A DNA stretch of 64,000 nt, from NCBI GenBank assembly GCA_033064195.1, contig JARBJD010000069.1, positions 186,001-250,000 of the forward strand, in the 5' to 3' direction. Below are positions 1-10,484 of this stretch, piece by piece; position 1 is the stretch's first letter; the number at the start of each line of letters is the position of its first letter. Below the pieces are notes generated by a model, which saw only the letters and a program-made list of their open reading frames with translations, did no database searches and was not told the DNA's origin. The DNA comes from Blattamonas nauphoetae. Lineage: Eukaryota > Preaxostyla > Oxymonadida. The position numbers and the translations under genes were made by a program.

Positions 1-3000
1 TCTGAGCGGAGATCCGGAAAGATGAGAAGAAGCAACGTGAAGTGAGTGGCACGGCTGCACCAATCTCCCACACGTCTTCTCATCGCTTCCACTGTCATCT
101 CCCAGATGAATTGTGTTCCCGACGAACACGTTTTGGAGGAGTTCTCCGATCCAGATGATTTCTGAAATGTCGTCGGAAGAAACACATTGGAACCGATCGT
201 AGTCTGTGTCAATTGAATAGTCGAAGTTGATCGATCCAACAGTGATGTGCTCGTCGAGGTTGGCAGATGAGATGAAGATGTCTTTCCCAAAGTCGGCGTT
301 GTTGGTGGTTGGAGTGAGAAAGATTGGCGAGGTGATGGTGAACGAGCCGATGAAGAGAGGCAGCAGCTCCAGATTGATTCCTCCACCCGAAGAACTCCAT
401 GTTATACCGTCCAATGCCTTACAACCCTTGAAAGTGCACGAATCGACAACCAGAGAAGCAGAAGAGTCGAGGGATGCGAATACTGCTCCACCTCTCGCTT
501 CATTGGATGCACATTGTGTGTCAGTGAAGACGTCGGAGGTGAGAGTGAGTGAGTCGCCAGTGGAGAGAGAGGCCGACACAGCACCTCCGTGTCCTCCCGT
601 GCGGGCGAGGGAAGTGAAGTCTGTGTTTGATATCGATGCTTGCTTAGTTCCTGTTGTGGCTGAGATCGGTGCATGGTTAGCGAAGTTGAGAGTGGTGAAG
701 ATGCATCGGGTGAGAGTGGACTTGGTTGAGGAGGAGACGGCGATCAGATGTGAAGAGAGAGTACCAGCGACGAGTGGCGAGAAATCGCAGTCGGTGATGG
801 TCAAAGCGGCAGTGGTGGAGATCAGAGAATCAACAGATGCCGACGAAAGCGATGATGGGAGACGAATGCTCAGTTTGGACAAAGATAGATCAGCTGTGGA
901 CGAGAAATACGATGGCACTTGTTCAGACAACATGGACACCATGAGAGTAGATCTCGACGATGCTGGCAGGGAAGAACTGATTTTCGTGTGTTTTATGAAG
1001 CTCTGTGCTGAATGAACGACTTGTCCGGAGACAATCCAAATCTGATGAGAAGGCGACGATGATTGTAATTTGTTTCTGGCTGAGTCCCACGTTGAACAAG
1101 GAAAGTCTGCCACTCGCCCACAGATCACATCTGCAGTCGCCGAAATCGAATCAGTAAAGACAGAGTCAGTCACTTCATTCAGCAGCAACAACGAGAGTGG
1201 ATATTCAACGGAGATGGAATCGGGATAGGCTCCAAACATGAGGCACAGCGTCTCGTCGTTGAGGGTCGAGCCAGTGAGGGTGGAGGGTGTGATGATTTTG
1301 TGGAGAGTTCCAACAACGAGGACTGATGATTCGCTTCCCTCAGCGATGGATCCGAGTGAGAGGGAGGAGAAGAGGAGGGTTGATGTGTCTTCCACTTCCG
1401 CAAAGATCCCTCCTCCCTTCGCTTTGGCTGAACAGGATGTGAATGAGGACGAGTGGATGGAGAATGACCCTCCCAACACTTCAACACTGATCGCTCCACC
1501 ATTGACAGCTGAACAATACGAGAACGATGTCGATTCGACTGTGACAGTATGTGATGGTCCGATTTGGCCTGAAATCACCGAACCAGAGATCGTGGACGAG
1601 ATGAACGAGGAGAAGGCACAGTTGGACACGACGAGCGAGCCAGCTTTGAGCTGAACGGCAGAAAGAGTGAGAGAACCCACAGTTGTCTCAAAACTGAGAA
1701 AGGAGAGAGTCAATGTCTGGCTGCTCACAACAAACGATGTTGCTGCCTGTGTGAAGCGAACAGATCGTTGATTTGAATCTGATGTGAGCACAGTCTTTTC
1801 AGAGAAAGTGATCGCATAAGAGACGTCGATGTCCGACATGATTCGGAGTTCTCCTGCACCCATCAGGTGCGTCAAACCGAGGTGAAGTGTTTGACAGGGC
1901 ATTCTCTGATGACCACACAAGACATAATCGGTTCCCATGTCCGAATGAATGTATTTAGTTTCAGCGGAGGATGGGAAGAGAACGGTGAGGAGAGAGGACG
2001 ATGAGTGTTTTGCGTCTGATTCGAAGAACCCAACGATGGCTGAGTCAATTTCAGCTTTAGAGAAGAATTCGCCATTTGAGGGTTGAGAGAGCTCGGGAGG
2101 GAATTGATCTTCAGAGAAAGACGGATTGACAGACGAAGCAACAGCGATGAACAGATCCACTCCCTCCTCTCCGCAAGTGTTGGGCGCGTCAGACTCGAAC
2201 GATAATCCAGCGAGGGCGAACGACTCTGATGAGAGAGTCGGAAGTTGTCTCAGATCAAGAAATACTGCTCCTCCATTCCCCGTCGATGAGCAGTCAGTGA
2301 ACACAGCCGAGATGGTTGCTTTTCCACCATTCATAAGAATGATTTCCAGTGCTCCTCCATTCGGGGCAGAACAACACTCGAAAGTGGACGTGGATATGGT
2401 CAATCGGCCGGCTGTTGTGACGAATGCCCCCTTTCCTTTCTCGGAAGAGGTTTGGGACTGGCTGAAGGAGGAGTCAGAGAGATTGATGAAGGCTTCTGGA
2501 GCGATAGTCAGAGAGACTGAGCGAGACGAGGGCGTTGTTCCTCCAAACAGCGAGGGAGAGAGCACGAGCGGAAGAGTCGATGAGCAGGAGATGGAGATGG
2601 GCGGTTCTAGAGACTTCAGATCAGCGAACTCGCATTCTTCTGCGATGGACAGATCTGCTGTGACTGATAGTGCAACTGAGACGATTGATGACGTTGTTGA
2701 TTCACAATTAATGAAAGATGACGCGGAGAACGACGCTGTCCCTTCAGATTTGATGAGAAAGATGAGATCGGCTGTTGATTTCAGATCTTTGAATGTTGTC
2801 GACGAGAACATGACAGTGCCTGAGGTTGTGATTCTGAAGAGAGTGCTGGCATTGCACAACTCGAACAGTGAAGAGTCTCCCACTTCAATCGACGAAGCAG
2901 AATCAACTTCGAAGAGAGCAACAGTCGAACTGACGCGTTGGATGGTCTCAGCCGAGAGGATTGCAGACTGTCCCCCTGTCAGTGTCAACAACCACGATGA

Positions 3001-5013
3001 CTCGAGTGCCAGATCAGTGATTGGAGACGAACTCAGTGTGAAGGAACCACTTGGTCCTGATGGTGCAAAAAGTGGTGATGATGAGGTTGCGGTGAGAGAG
3101 GTGAGTGGAGATGCGGTGATGGAGAGTGTTCCTGTCGATGAGTGCGAAAAGACTGGCGAACCAGAACATGATGAGAAGGAGCAGGAATCAGAAAGGGCGA
3201 GAGAGGCTGAATCAGATGTGGAGAAAAGTGAGGAACTCGACTTAACGTCCGTGAAAGAGATCCCTTTGAACTCAACATTGCTTGAAGACGAGGCTGCGAG
3301 GAGAGAAGTGGACATGACCGTAAAATCATCAAATTTCGTTGTTCCGTCAAATCCAACTGAGCCGATCATGTCGATATTGAAAACTGGTTCAGTTGAGGTT
3401 AAAAACGCAGTGAAGGAAGTGGAAGTGAATGTTGCTGTTCCGCTTGATCCTTTTAAGTCAAAGAGCGTCAGATCTGAGGTGAGAGATGTGAACTCTGATT
3501 CTGTGATTGATAGCAATGAGAAATCGGTTGTTTCGATCATTTTGGCTCGTATAAACGTTAAACCGATAACAGAAAGCTTGGTACATGACACAACCCCCGA
3601 GTTTATCAAGAAGAAGGAAGATTTGACTTCGGTTGGGTTGGTGTCGGTTTGGCATCCATCCAACGAACAATGCACCACTTCTAATGTTCCACCGTCCACG
3701 TTGAACATTGCCTGAACATTGCTGTCAGTGTTTGTGAAGTGGTGGATGCGGAGATCGAGAAATCGGTGGCGGATTCCAGAGGCTGTGGTGGAAAGGTACG
3801 GCAGAGACATTTCGCACGATATATCTCCCAAAGTGTCAGCAACATAGTTATGAACTTCAATATTTGGAAATTGGTTTGATATCAAAGTGTCGACGGGGTA
3901 GATCGGCTCAGCAACAGTGTTCCGAATGGAGATGTAATAAAATGGATCTTCTGTGTCCGGTTTCAGAACAGCAAGAGCGTAATCGATTGTTTTACAATCT
4001 CCCCTCGCTTTGGAGTTATACCCGCAATAGGGGATGTCCTCCCCGTTCTTCGCAACAAGGATCACATTTTGCTGGAAAGTTGGGAGGAATTGCAAGGATT
4101 CTGCTTCTGTGAGTGGGTCAGGGTCAAAACCAACTCGAGGAAGCGGGCTATTTGACAGACAGTCAATCAATCCATTTTCAAGTTCAAACTCTTCTTTGGT
4201 TGTGTCCCAGATTTGGAGATCGGAAGGGTTGGACGCACCAGCCCTGTTGTCAATGAACAAACAATTCTGAATCAAAAACTGTTTCCCATTCCACATGTCG
4301 AGAGCAGCACCGTTCTCTGGGCAGTAGCAACTTTCGAATACGCAGCCGTCAAAGCGAGTCTTGTCACGACCATTAATCTTCGCACTAATGGCTCCTCCAT
4401 GCCCATATCTCACTCCACACTTGCTGAAGACAGTGGTAGTAACAGTGAGGTAGTTTAGATTGTTTGATGTATCGATTCGGATCGCACCACCAAATTTATC
4501 TGCTTCGCAGTTTCTAAACTCGCAATCTTCAATCTCTATTTTTCCTTTGTGTGTCCGAATCGTTCCATACCCTGTGGAATTGCATGTATCGCAAATGACG
4601 TCCTTCATAACTACTGCTTGTGAATCACAATGGTCTTCTCCATCTACGACTGTTCCATGTGAGATACGTTTAATATTTTGGAACAGGCACGTTTGTAAGG
4701 TTAATTGATTATCCCCCTTGATATAGAAGCACCCGCCTGTCAATCCTGATGCTTTTGTGTTTGATATTGTTTGAGTTGACTTGATGTCCATATGACCCTC
4801 CAGAGTGTTCGTATAATCCGTGTTGGCTGATGTTCGGAGGAGAGATGCATTGTTCACCCTTCCAAGATCGGCCTGGTTCAGGTCGATAAACCCGCAGTAC
4901 AAGAAACGGTCTGAGTCAATCAGATCGCAGCTATGGACGAGAAGTGACGAAGAGAATGAGGAGAGCTCGGGAGAATATGGTATGTCCAGGCTTCTGATTT
5001 GATCCCAGTGATC
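1..5013 (-). CDS. Beta-helix surface protein, internal part; runs off left edge and is split by an insertion
   Basis: The minus-strand frame whose codons occupy positions 1-3, 4-6 and so on has no stop from 5,217 down to base 1, about 1,700 codons, so the gene continues to the left of the window. The protein is rich in Ser, Thr and Cys and carries Pmp-type repeats with GGA(I/L/V) motifs near 484, 1,411, 2,262, 2,350 and 4,393; for example CSSTGNGGAVF is read just below 2,292. Such repeats form right-handed beta-helices in secreted or surface proteins. The two relatives at 30-36 kb and 40-43 kb end in a membrane segment and a kinase-like domain, so this one probably does too, outside the window. 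Its 5' end stops at the left end of a retroelement; the first in-frame ATG is only at 4,791. The missing N-terminus is probably 10,485-11,150. The long plus-strand frames here are antisense shadows. Confidence 0.85.
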
Positions 5014-5034
5014 ACGATTATGGCTTGGAAAGAA

Positions 5035-5153
5035 GAGATGAAGAAATATTGAGTATTCGTCCAGTGAAATGTGTGTAAAATCAAGTAATAACTTTGATAG
5101 TCCATTATAACTCGTCTCATTGAACCTGTTGTGATCCTTCCCTTTTGTTACTC
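5035..5153. repeat. Left inverted terminal repeat arm of the DIRS element
   Basis: This 119-base arm is the reverse complement of 9,374-9,492 with one mismatch. It lies just inside the left junction. Confidence 0.9.
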
Positions 5154-8100
5154 GTTGGGAGAGGAAAGAAGAGATGAAGTCCGTTTTCCCTTGTTTCGTT
5201 TTTTGTTGTTTCTTGCGCTAGAGGTGGGTGGTGGGTCTAATATTTCTTCATCTCTTCTTTCCAAGCCATAATCGTGATCACTCTTCAGTGATCTTCGATT
5301 TATGGCCTTGTCTCTCCGAGATGAAGAAATATTGAGTGCGTTGGGAGTCGTCCTTGGCTTAAGGTAGTGTTTCTCAAGAATTCCTGACTTTACGCTCAAC
5401 CTGGCACCTCTAGCAATGTCATTCAGTTTCTCTCCACGTTCAACTTTCTTCGAAAGTCCTGAGTGTTTGAGTGAATACGGTTTAAATTTGTTCGTATCCA
5501 CGCCGGCCCTCTGCATAACTTTGCCGACCAACTTGGCAATATCTCCTGGCTTCCGCTGGTTGGTCTCTGATCCCAACAGCTGCCCTGTCCATTGAAGTCC
5601 CTGCTTCAGACAATCGAGTTGCTTGATCCAACTCTCCGTTTTCAATTCTAGTGGGAGGTGTCGTTCATCGAGTGTGATGGTTTCCGGTTCGACACCTGAT
5701 TTGAGAGTTGTGGTTAGTACTGTCGTTCCATTTTGGAAGGAAACAGACTCACGACAAATTCGAGCTATCTCTGTGAATCGTAGAGAGTGATTCAGTGTGA
5801 GAGTTATCGCGATCGCAGATCTAATTTCCTCTTCATCCAACTCCTGTTTCCTTTCCCACATCTTCCTCAACTCTGCTTCCATCAGGTCCGCGTCCCATGT
5901 CTCCGCATATTTTGCCGTTTGAGGATTAACTTTTCTCATTCCCTTCATAGTTGCGCTCACCAGAGCTGATGCGCCTACCTGTCCAAGTCCCAGGAGCTGG
6001 GAAAGAAATGAGACGGCGCTCCGTTCAGAGAATGGGGGGCGCTTTAATCCGCCAGGCGGCATCGTCCTCGACAGGAAATTGGCTACCTCGGAAGGATTAG
6101 TATCCCTCCAATCTCTTCCATCGTGATCCGCCTCCTCGATCCATCGACGGATCGACTTTGCATACTGTCTGCGAGTTGACTCGCTCATTCCCACAAGGAT
6201 CCAGATCATTGTTCGAGAGTCCAGTTTTAGTTCCTCTGCCAGCCCTTCCCAGATTTCTCCACGAAGAATGCGCGAAGGGATCCTGGCGGTCTGCTGCTGG
6301 CCGATGCTCTCAGTCCGGGACCCTCTGTTGTTATCTCTGCTGTTCTGCCAAGCCATTGTGTCTTCGTGGCCATTGAGATTAGATCGCTCAGGTTGGGGAG
6401 CGTTGTCCAGTCTGGAACGATCGCAATGATCGTCGGTTGTTCCATCTTGATCTTGTCGATCATTCTTGGAATTAGAGGGATTGGTGGGAATGCATAGATG
6501 CATTCTTCCCTTGACCAATCCTGTAATAGGGCGTTTGTACCCTCCGAGCCCGTCTCCTTCATGAGGCTCCAAAACCTGGGTGTTTGTGTGTTGTGAGCCG
6601 TTGCGAAGGCGTCGATTGACGGTGAGACGCCCCATTCTCTTGTCAAAGACAGAAGCACTTGTGGATCCAGTCGGTAGTCTGATGCGTCGCGCATCCGCGA
6701 CAATCTGTCCGCCGTCGAGTTTGCCTCCCCGGCGATGTGCTCGGCCCAGAGCCGACATTCCGCAGCTTCTGCCTCCCTGAATAGAGTCTTGAATACATCC
6801 AGCAGTGTCAAGCACGAACTCTTCCTGTTTATGTTCGATACAACCGATGTGTTGTCCGACATAACTAATACATCCTCCCCCTGCTTTTATGATCCCTCTT
6901 CTCATTCCCTCTGAGAATCCCCTTAAAACCGCCAGTGTTTCTCGACGGTTGCTTGTGAGAGCTACGCCGTCGGTCAGTTTTTCCTGCCACCAGTCCTCTT
7001 CTCCCTCCCGCTTCCAGACCACACCGATGCCCCATTCGCTGGCATCGGTTGTCATCGTCACTGATGGTCTGAAGCTCCTGATGGACCGTTGAATCGGTCT
7101 CTTGAGTCGGTCCAACCACCACCGCATCTCCTGCATCCCGCTTTCCGACATCTGTGACATTCCTTCGAACCCTTCGCGGCAGACGATCTCCTCTTTCCAT
7201 GCGACAAGGTGTCGACTGTTGAAGAATGCGAGAGTGTTTGCAAAAGACATCGCTTGGACTTTCCCGATGAGTGATGCGACGGACCTTGCCCTTGATAACC
7301 GTCCTTCCTCCTGCCGCCTGATTCTGTGTCTGATCTGGTCCCTCAGATTCCTTCTCTTCTTTTCCTCCACTTCCACAGTCATCTTCTCTGTGTCCCACAT
7401 GAATCCCAGATATTGAATTCTGTGTGATGGGATCACCACTGACTTCTTCCGGTTGATGGTAAAACCCAGTCTTTCGAGTTCTGTGATAAGTTTTCGTGTG
7501 TTGACCTCTGTCTCTTGCTGTGTTGATCCTGAAACCAGAAAGTCGTCCAAGTAAGCCATTAGACGGAAATGAGGTCGAAAGGAGGCAATGACTGGTCTGA
7601 TTAGCTTTGTGAAGATTCTTGGAGCAGATGTCAGGCCGAAACAGAGGGTTGTCTGAGCATAGTATTTGCCTTCTGCGCTGAACCCGAAATAGGGCATTTG
7701 GTCCTCGTTGAGAGGGACGTGAAGGTACGCGTGGGTCAAGTCGACGGAGGTCAACCAACCTCCCTCGATCATTAGTGCGGCTGCCGTCGAAACTCCTTCC
7801 ATTTTGAAATGTTCGTGAACTATTCTGTTGTTCAGCTGTCGACAATCCAGAATTCGCCTCCATGTCCCATCCTTCTTCTTGAGAACGAAGGTGGGACTCC
7901 ACATCCGGACACTTTCTCGCGACACTTCCTTTATCACTCCCTCCAGTAGCTCCTCCTTCAGGACCTCTCGTAATCCTTCCGTCTCCTCTTTCCCCCATTT
8001 TATCTCGAATGGAGTACCCGCGCTTGTCGGCGGTCCAGACTCCATCCATTCGAGCTCGACGCCGTGATGCACCATCTCCCCCAAGCCATATTTGTTCCAC

Positions 8101-8321
8101 TCCCTCCAATGATGTCTTAGCTTCCCCCCTATGCCTCCAAACGTCCTTCCTGAGCAGCGTGTGTCCTGACCCGTTGCTGGAGTGCTTTGAGAACCTAATA
8201 TCGTCTTCTTTTCGTCGTGGGGTCTTGATTCCTTTGCGAATAAGGGGGTGATTGTGCTGATCGTTTCCTGTGAGTTTGTGGAGTTGAAGTTTGTTGTGGA
8301 CTCTGTCTCTGTGTTGTCCAC
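5148..8321 (-). CDS. DIRS Pol region: reverse transcriptase, RNase H, tyrosine recombinase
   Basis: This is the large coding region of the DIRS element. The N-terminal half carries a reverse transcriptase with a Y-x-D-D-type active site, followed by the start of an RNase H domain. The C-terminal third resembles tyrosine recombinases, with the arginine box and the H-x-x-R-type helix region. An overlapping minus-strand frame at 6,227-6,862 covers the rest of the RNase H region; overlapping frames are normal for this order. By analogy with DIRS-1 the product copies element RNA into DNA and recombines the circle into the genome. It is treated here as part of a retroelement fossil and its individual sequence changes are not analysed. 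Confidence 0.82.
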   Translation of the reverse strand: MDNTETESTTNFNSTNSQETISTITPLFAKESRPHDEKKTILGSQSTPATGQDTRCSGRTFGGIGGKLRHHWREWNKYGLGEMVHHGVELEWMESGPPTSAGTPFEIKWGKEETEGLREVLKEELLEGVIKEVSRESVRMWSPTFVLKKKDGTWRRILDCRQLNNRIVHEHFKMEGVSTAAALMIEGGWLTSVDLTHAYLHVPLNEDQMPYFGFSAEGKYYAQTTLCFGLTSAPRIFTKLIRPVIASFRPHFRLMAYLDDFLVSGSTQQETEVNTRKLITELERLGFTINRKKSVVIPSHRIQYLGFMWDTEKMTVEVEEKKRRNLRDQIRHRIRRQEEGRLSRARSVASLIGKVQAMSFANTLAFFNSRHLVAWKEEIVCREGFEGMSQMSESGMQEMRWWLDRLKRPIQRSIRSFRPSVTMTTDASEWGIGVVWKREGEEDWWQEKLTDGVALTSNRRETLAVLRGFSEGMRRGIIKAGGGCISYVGQHIGCIEHKQEEFVLDTAGCIQDSIQGGRSCGMSALGRAHRRGGKLDGGQIVADARRIRLPTGSTSASVFDKRMGRLTVNRRLRNGSQHTNTQVLEPHEGDGLGGYKRPITGLVKGRMHLCIPTNPSNSKNDRQDQDGTTDDHCDRSRLDNAPQPERSNLNGHEDTMAWQNSRDNNRGSRTESIGQQQTARIPSRILRGEIWEGLAEELKLDSRTMIWILVGMSESTRRQYAKSIRRWIEEADHDGRDWRDTNPSEVANFLSRTMPPGGLKRPPFSERSAVSFLSQLLGLGQVGASALVSATMKGMRKVNPQTAKYAETWDADLMEAELRKMWERKQELDEEEIRSAIAITLTLNHSLRFTEIARICRESVSFQNGTTVLTTTLKSGVEPETITLDERHLPLELKTESWIKQLDCLKQGLQWTGQLLGSETNQRKPGDIAKLVGKVMQRAGVDTNKFKPYSLKHSGLSKKVERGEKLNDIARGARLSVKSGILEKHYLKPRTTPNALNISSSRRDKAINRRSLKSDHDYGLERRDEEILDPPPTSSARNNKKRNKGKRTSSLLSSPNE
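5239..5337. repeat. Internal complementary region of the DIRS element
   Basis: The first 42 bases (5,239-5,280) are the reverse complement of the left tip (5,009-5,050). The following part, to about 5,337, is the reverse complement of the right tip (about 9,473-9,534). The two ends are thus represented back to back across AGTGATC. In DIRS elements this region serves as the template that joins the two ends into a circular intermediate. It lies within the end of the recombinase reading frame. Confidence 0.9.
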
Positions 8322-9340
8322 GATCGATTTGTTGAGAACTGCCCCAAGGTGGGGCCTTGGCGAAAAAACTGCGACCTTCCTCGGAAATCCCCTCGCTTCA
8401 TTTCTCTTTCCTTCTTTGTCTTCTCCTCCAACTGCTCGATGCGCGACCTCTGCCTCGCCATTGACGCCTGACGTCCAGCTTCTTCGATGGGGTCGACACG
8501 AAGTCCTAGGACGTGCGAGAGGCGAGCATCGTTTGCCCGCCTCACCAGTTCACCTGATTTAAGAGTCATGAGTTCCAGAGCTCGGAGTCGCTCTGAAGCT
8601 GTCCTACATTGTACTACGGATCCAATTCCAAGTTTAGTCAGGTGGAAAGCCTCCTGCTCCATCTTCCTGAGAGTTGTGTTGATCGGAGAGTATTTCGATT
8701 TCATCTTGTCCGCTATCGCATCCGGGTACATTTGCACCGCGTCTCCAATGTTTGCCATTCTCATCTTTAATTCTTCTTCGTCCTCCTCCTCCCATTGGAA
8801 CGCCGGGAGGATCTCGATCATCTGCTCCAGCTTGGATGTGATAGTATCATAATCTTCATCATCTTCTGCCTCCACTTCCGCCGCCGAAGCTTTCTCTGGA
8901 ATTTCCAATTGTTCCGCCCACTTAATTTTCGTGTGGTGCGATAAATTCCTGAATGGTCCCGGAGTTACGCGACCGTCATATTCTGGCTGTGGTGAGACTG
9001 ATCGAACAAACATTTGCTGTGAGTCAGCCTCGGCGAGCGTTTGGCTTGCTGTCTTCCATGTTCCCTCCTCCGGGGCGAGTTTGAACCACTCGGAGGAGTC
9101 CGCACCAACGATCGCATCAATCTGGACGGCCATGAGGCGAGCGATGTGGAAGAAGGGTCCCAGGGCATATTGTGCGCGTGGGGGGACTATGAAGTCACCA
9201 TACCGGCTGATCGCTGTCGTGTCGCCGGAGTTGATTGCCGCCAGAGCCGTCGCAAACTCCTGGCGTAGGTCGAAAATGGCCTCTAGTTGTGGTCGGATAT
9301 CATTCACAGTTGGTACATTCCTGCTTCTTTCAGGCTGCAT
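8195..9340 (-). CDS. DIRS Gag-like protein
   Basis: This frame of about 381 residues is the first one read in the element and overlaps the start of the Pol region. It is mostly helical and charged, with a basic, Gln- and Ser-rich tail. Its position and composition suit the Gag-like protein of DIRS elements. I see no zinc knuckle, and the assignment rests on position rather than on a recognised domain. Confidence 0.6.
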   Translation of the reverse strand: MQPERSRNVPTVNDIRPQLEAIFDLRQEFATALAAINSGDTTAISRYGDFIVPPRAQYALGPFFHIARLMAVQIDAIVGADSSEWFKLAPEEGTWKTASQTLAEADSQQMFVRSVSPQPEYDGRVTPGPFRNLSHHTKIKWAEQLEIPEKASAAEVEAEDDEDYDTITSKLEQMIEILPAFQWEEEDEEELKMRMANIGDAVQMYPDAIADKMKSKYSPINTTLRKMEQEAFHLTKLGIGSVVQCRTASERLRALELMTLKSGELVRRANDARLSHVLGLRVDPIEEAGRQASMARQRSRIEQLEEKTKKEREMKRGDFRGRSQFFRQGPTLGQFSTNRSWTTQRQSPQQTSTPQTHRKRSAQSPPYSQRNQDPTTKRRRY

Positions 9341-9373
9341 GATCCCCTATCTGCTTGATACACACAATCAAAG

Positions 9374-9492
9374 GAGTAACAAAAGGGAAGGATCACAACA
9401 GGTTCAATGAGACGAGTTATAAAGGACTATCAAAGTTATTACTTGATTTTACACACATTTCACTGGACGAATACTCAATATTTCTTCATCTC
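9374..9492. repeat. Right inverted terminal repeat arm of the DIRS element
   Basis: This is the reverse complement of 5,035-5,153 with one difference. Between this arm and the junction core at 9,528-9,534 lies a unique tip that is copied only in the internal complementary region. Confidence 0.9.
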
Positions 9493-9764
9493 GGAGAGAC
9501 AAGGCCATAAATCGAAGATCACTGAAGAGTGATCCCAGTCGGATCTGATCCCACTAAATACCTACAATACCATTTCGTTTCTTTCATTTCAAAAAAGTCT
9601 TCTTATATATGATATTTGAATGGAAAAAAAAGTAAAAAGGAAAATGGTCACTTCATAGATCATGAAAATGCAAACTTTGGGTGCTGCTGTTTCAGTTTGT
9701 TCTACAACAATAATTATAAAAACAAGTCGATAATGCGTTATTATGTCTTCTTTGATGGGCACGA

Positions 9765-10232
9765 GTGGACTTTCTGGGCCAAAGGTGATCGAGGTGTGTT
9801 GTGACATTGTAGTTCATCGAGGCTATTCTCTCGTAATAAATTGTCGAATATGGATGTGAACACGTTTTATTTTCAAAATGTTGAGAATACTGTCGAGATC
9901 GTCTCAGAGAATGTCACGATCATTCGATCGTGTTTGATGAGGTCGATCGGCGAACTATATCACTTCATCTTTACGCTTTCTTGATTCATTTCAACTTTAT
10001 GTCTCGTATTTTCTTACAATTTTTCAAAACATAGCGATTGATCATGATGTATCGTGAAGTGACAATCTACTGTAGTTCTCCCTTCAAGACACCAATTTTT
10101 TGGAAGTGAACGTGCGGCGCGTTTGGCCTAGCGGTAGCCAACCCCTCTGTCGACTGTTGTGCTCGGGGTTCGACTCCCGCCGAGCACAACTTTTTTGCCA
10201 CTACTTAGAGTTTTTTGGCCCAGAAAGTCCAC
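9765..10232. repeat. Perfect 19-base inverted repeat enclosing 468 bases
   Basis: GTGGACTTTCTGGGCCAAA at 9,765-9,783 is the exact reverse complement of 10,214-10,232. Partial similarity continues outward through a GGGCA block. The right half lies just past the T-run of the tRNA-like unit. Confidence 0.8.
10115..10196 (+). other. tRNA-like Pol III unit (A box, B box, T-run)
   Basis: TGGCCTAGCGG at 10,124-10,134 matches the A-box consensus at every fixed position. GGTTCGACTCC at 10,167-10,177 is a perfect B box. A run of six T at 10,191-10,196 would terminate Pol III. A D-arm-like hairpin can form (TTGGC with GCCAA). However, the T stem pairs for only three bases, the anticodon stem does not close, and the seven bases before T8 do not pair with the 3' end. 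I read it as a tRNA-derived unit or tRNA pseudogene rather than a working tRNA. Confidence 0.55.
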
Positions 10233-10484
10233 CCTTGCCCTTTGATGGTTTTTTCTCACTGACTAAAGTCAATGAAGGGAATACATCGAAAAAAGAAGTG
10301 TTGGTGATTGTAATCGTGCGTGTTTTTGGGAAATAAGAGCTGTCTGAAATATTGAAGAGCATTATGTGAAAACAAGAAGTGAATTGAACATGATTAATGA
10401 AGTGATAATGAGAAAATCTCAAAGGAAAAGAGTTGAAATTTGATCTCAGTCCAAATTTAGGCACTGACATCAATTGATCCCAGT

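Larger units (their letters stand above)
5010..9534 (-). mobile_element. DIRS-type tyrosine-recombinase retroelement
   Basis: This is a retroelement of the DIRS order, read on the minus strand like the host gene. Its parts are an inverted terminal repeat at each end, a Gag-like frame, a reverse transcriptase/RNase H region, a tyrosine recombinase region and an internal complementary region. It has no long terminal direct repeats and no integrase, as expected for DIRS. The coding regions overlap, as is known in this order. It looks essentially whole. The inverted arms differ at one base in 119, which points to a recent insertion. The heptamer AGTGATC lies at both junctions (5,007-5,013 and 9,528-9,534), matching integration by recombination at a short shared core without a conventional target duplication. 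Confidence 0.88.
9535..10473. mobile_element. Probable older insertion of unknown class
   Basis: This AT-rich stretch has no convincing protein-coding frame and separates the DIRS element from the likely N-terminal exon of the beta-helix gene. The direct repeat TTGATCCCAGT occurs at 4,999-5,009 and again at 10,474-10,484, so the whole block from 5,010 to 10,473 is flanked by what looks like an 11-base target duplication. The simplest reading is that a block of about 940 bases inserted first and the DIRS element then landed at its left edge. Inside are a perfect 19-base inverted repeat and a Pol III tRNA-like unit. No terminal inverted repeats or poly(A) tail are seen, so the class is unknown. 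Confidence 0.4.

Noticed and set aside
227-3715. Long plus-strand frames at 227-1,015, 1,238-1,654 and 2,126-3,715
   Set aside because: They are antisense to a stop-free minus-strand frame with clear GGA-type beta-helix repeats; the plus-strand proteins have no domain and simply mirror the repeats.
10115-10190. A functional tRNA gene
   Set aside because: The internal promoter boxes are perfect, but the acceptor, anticodon and T stems do not pair.
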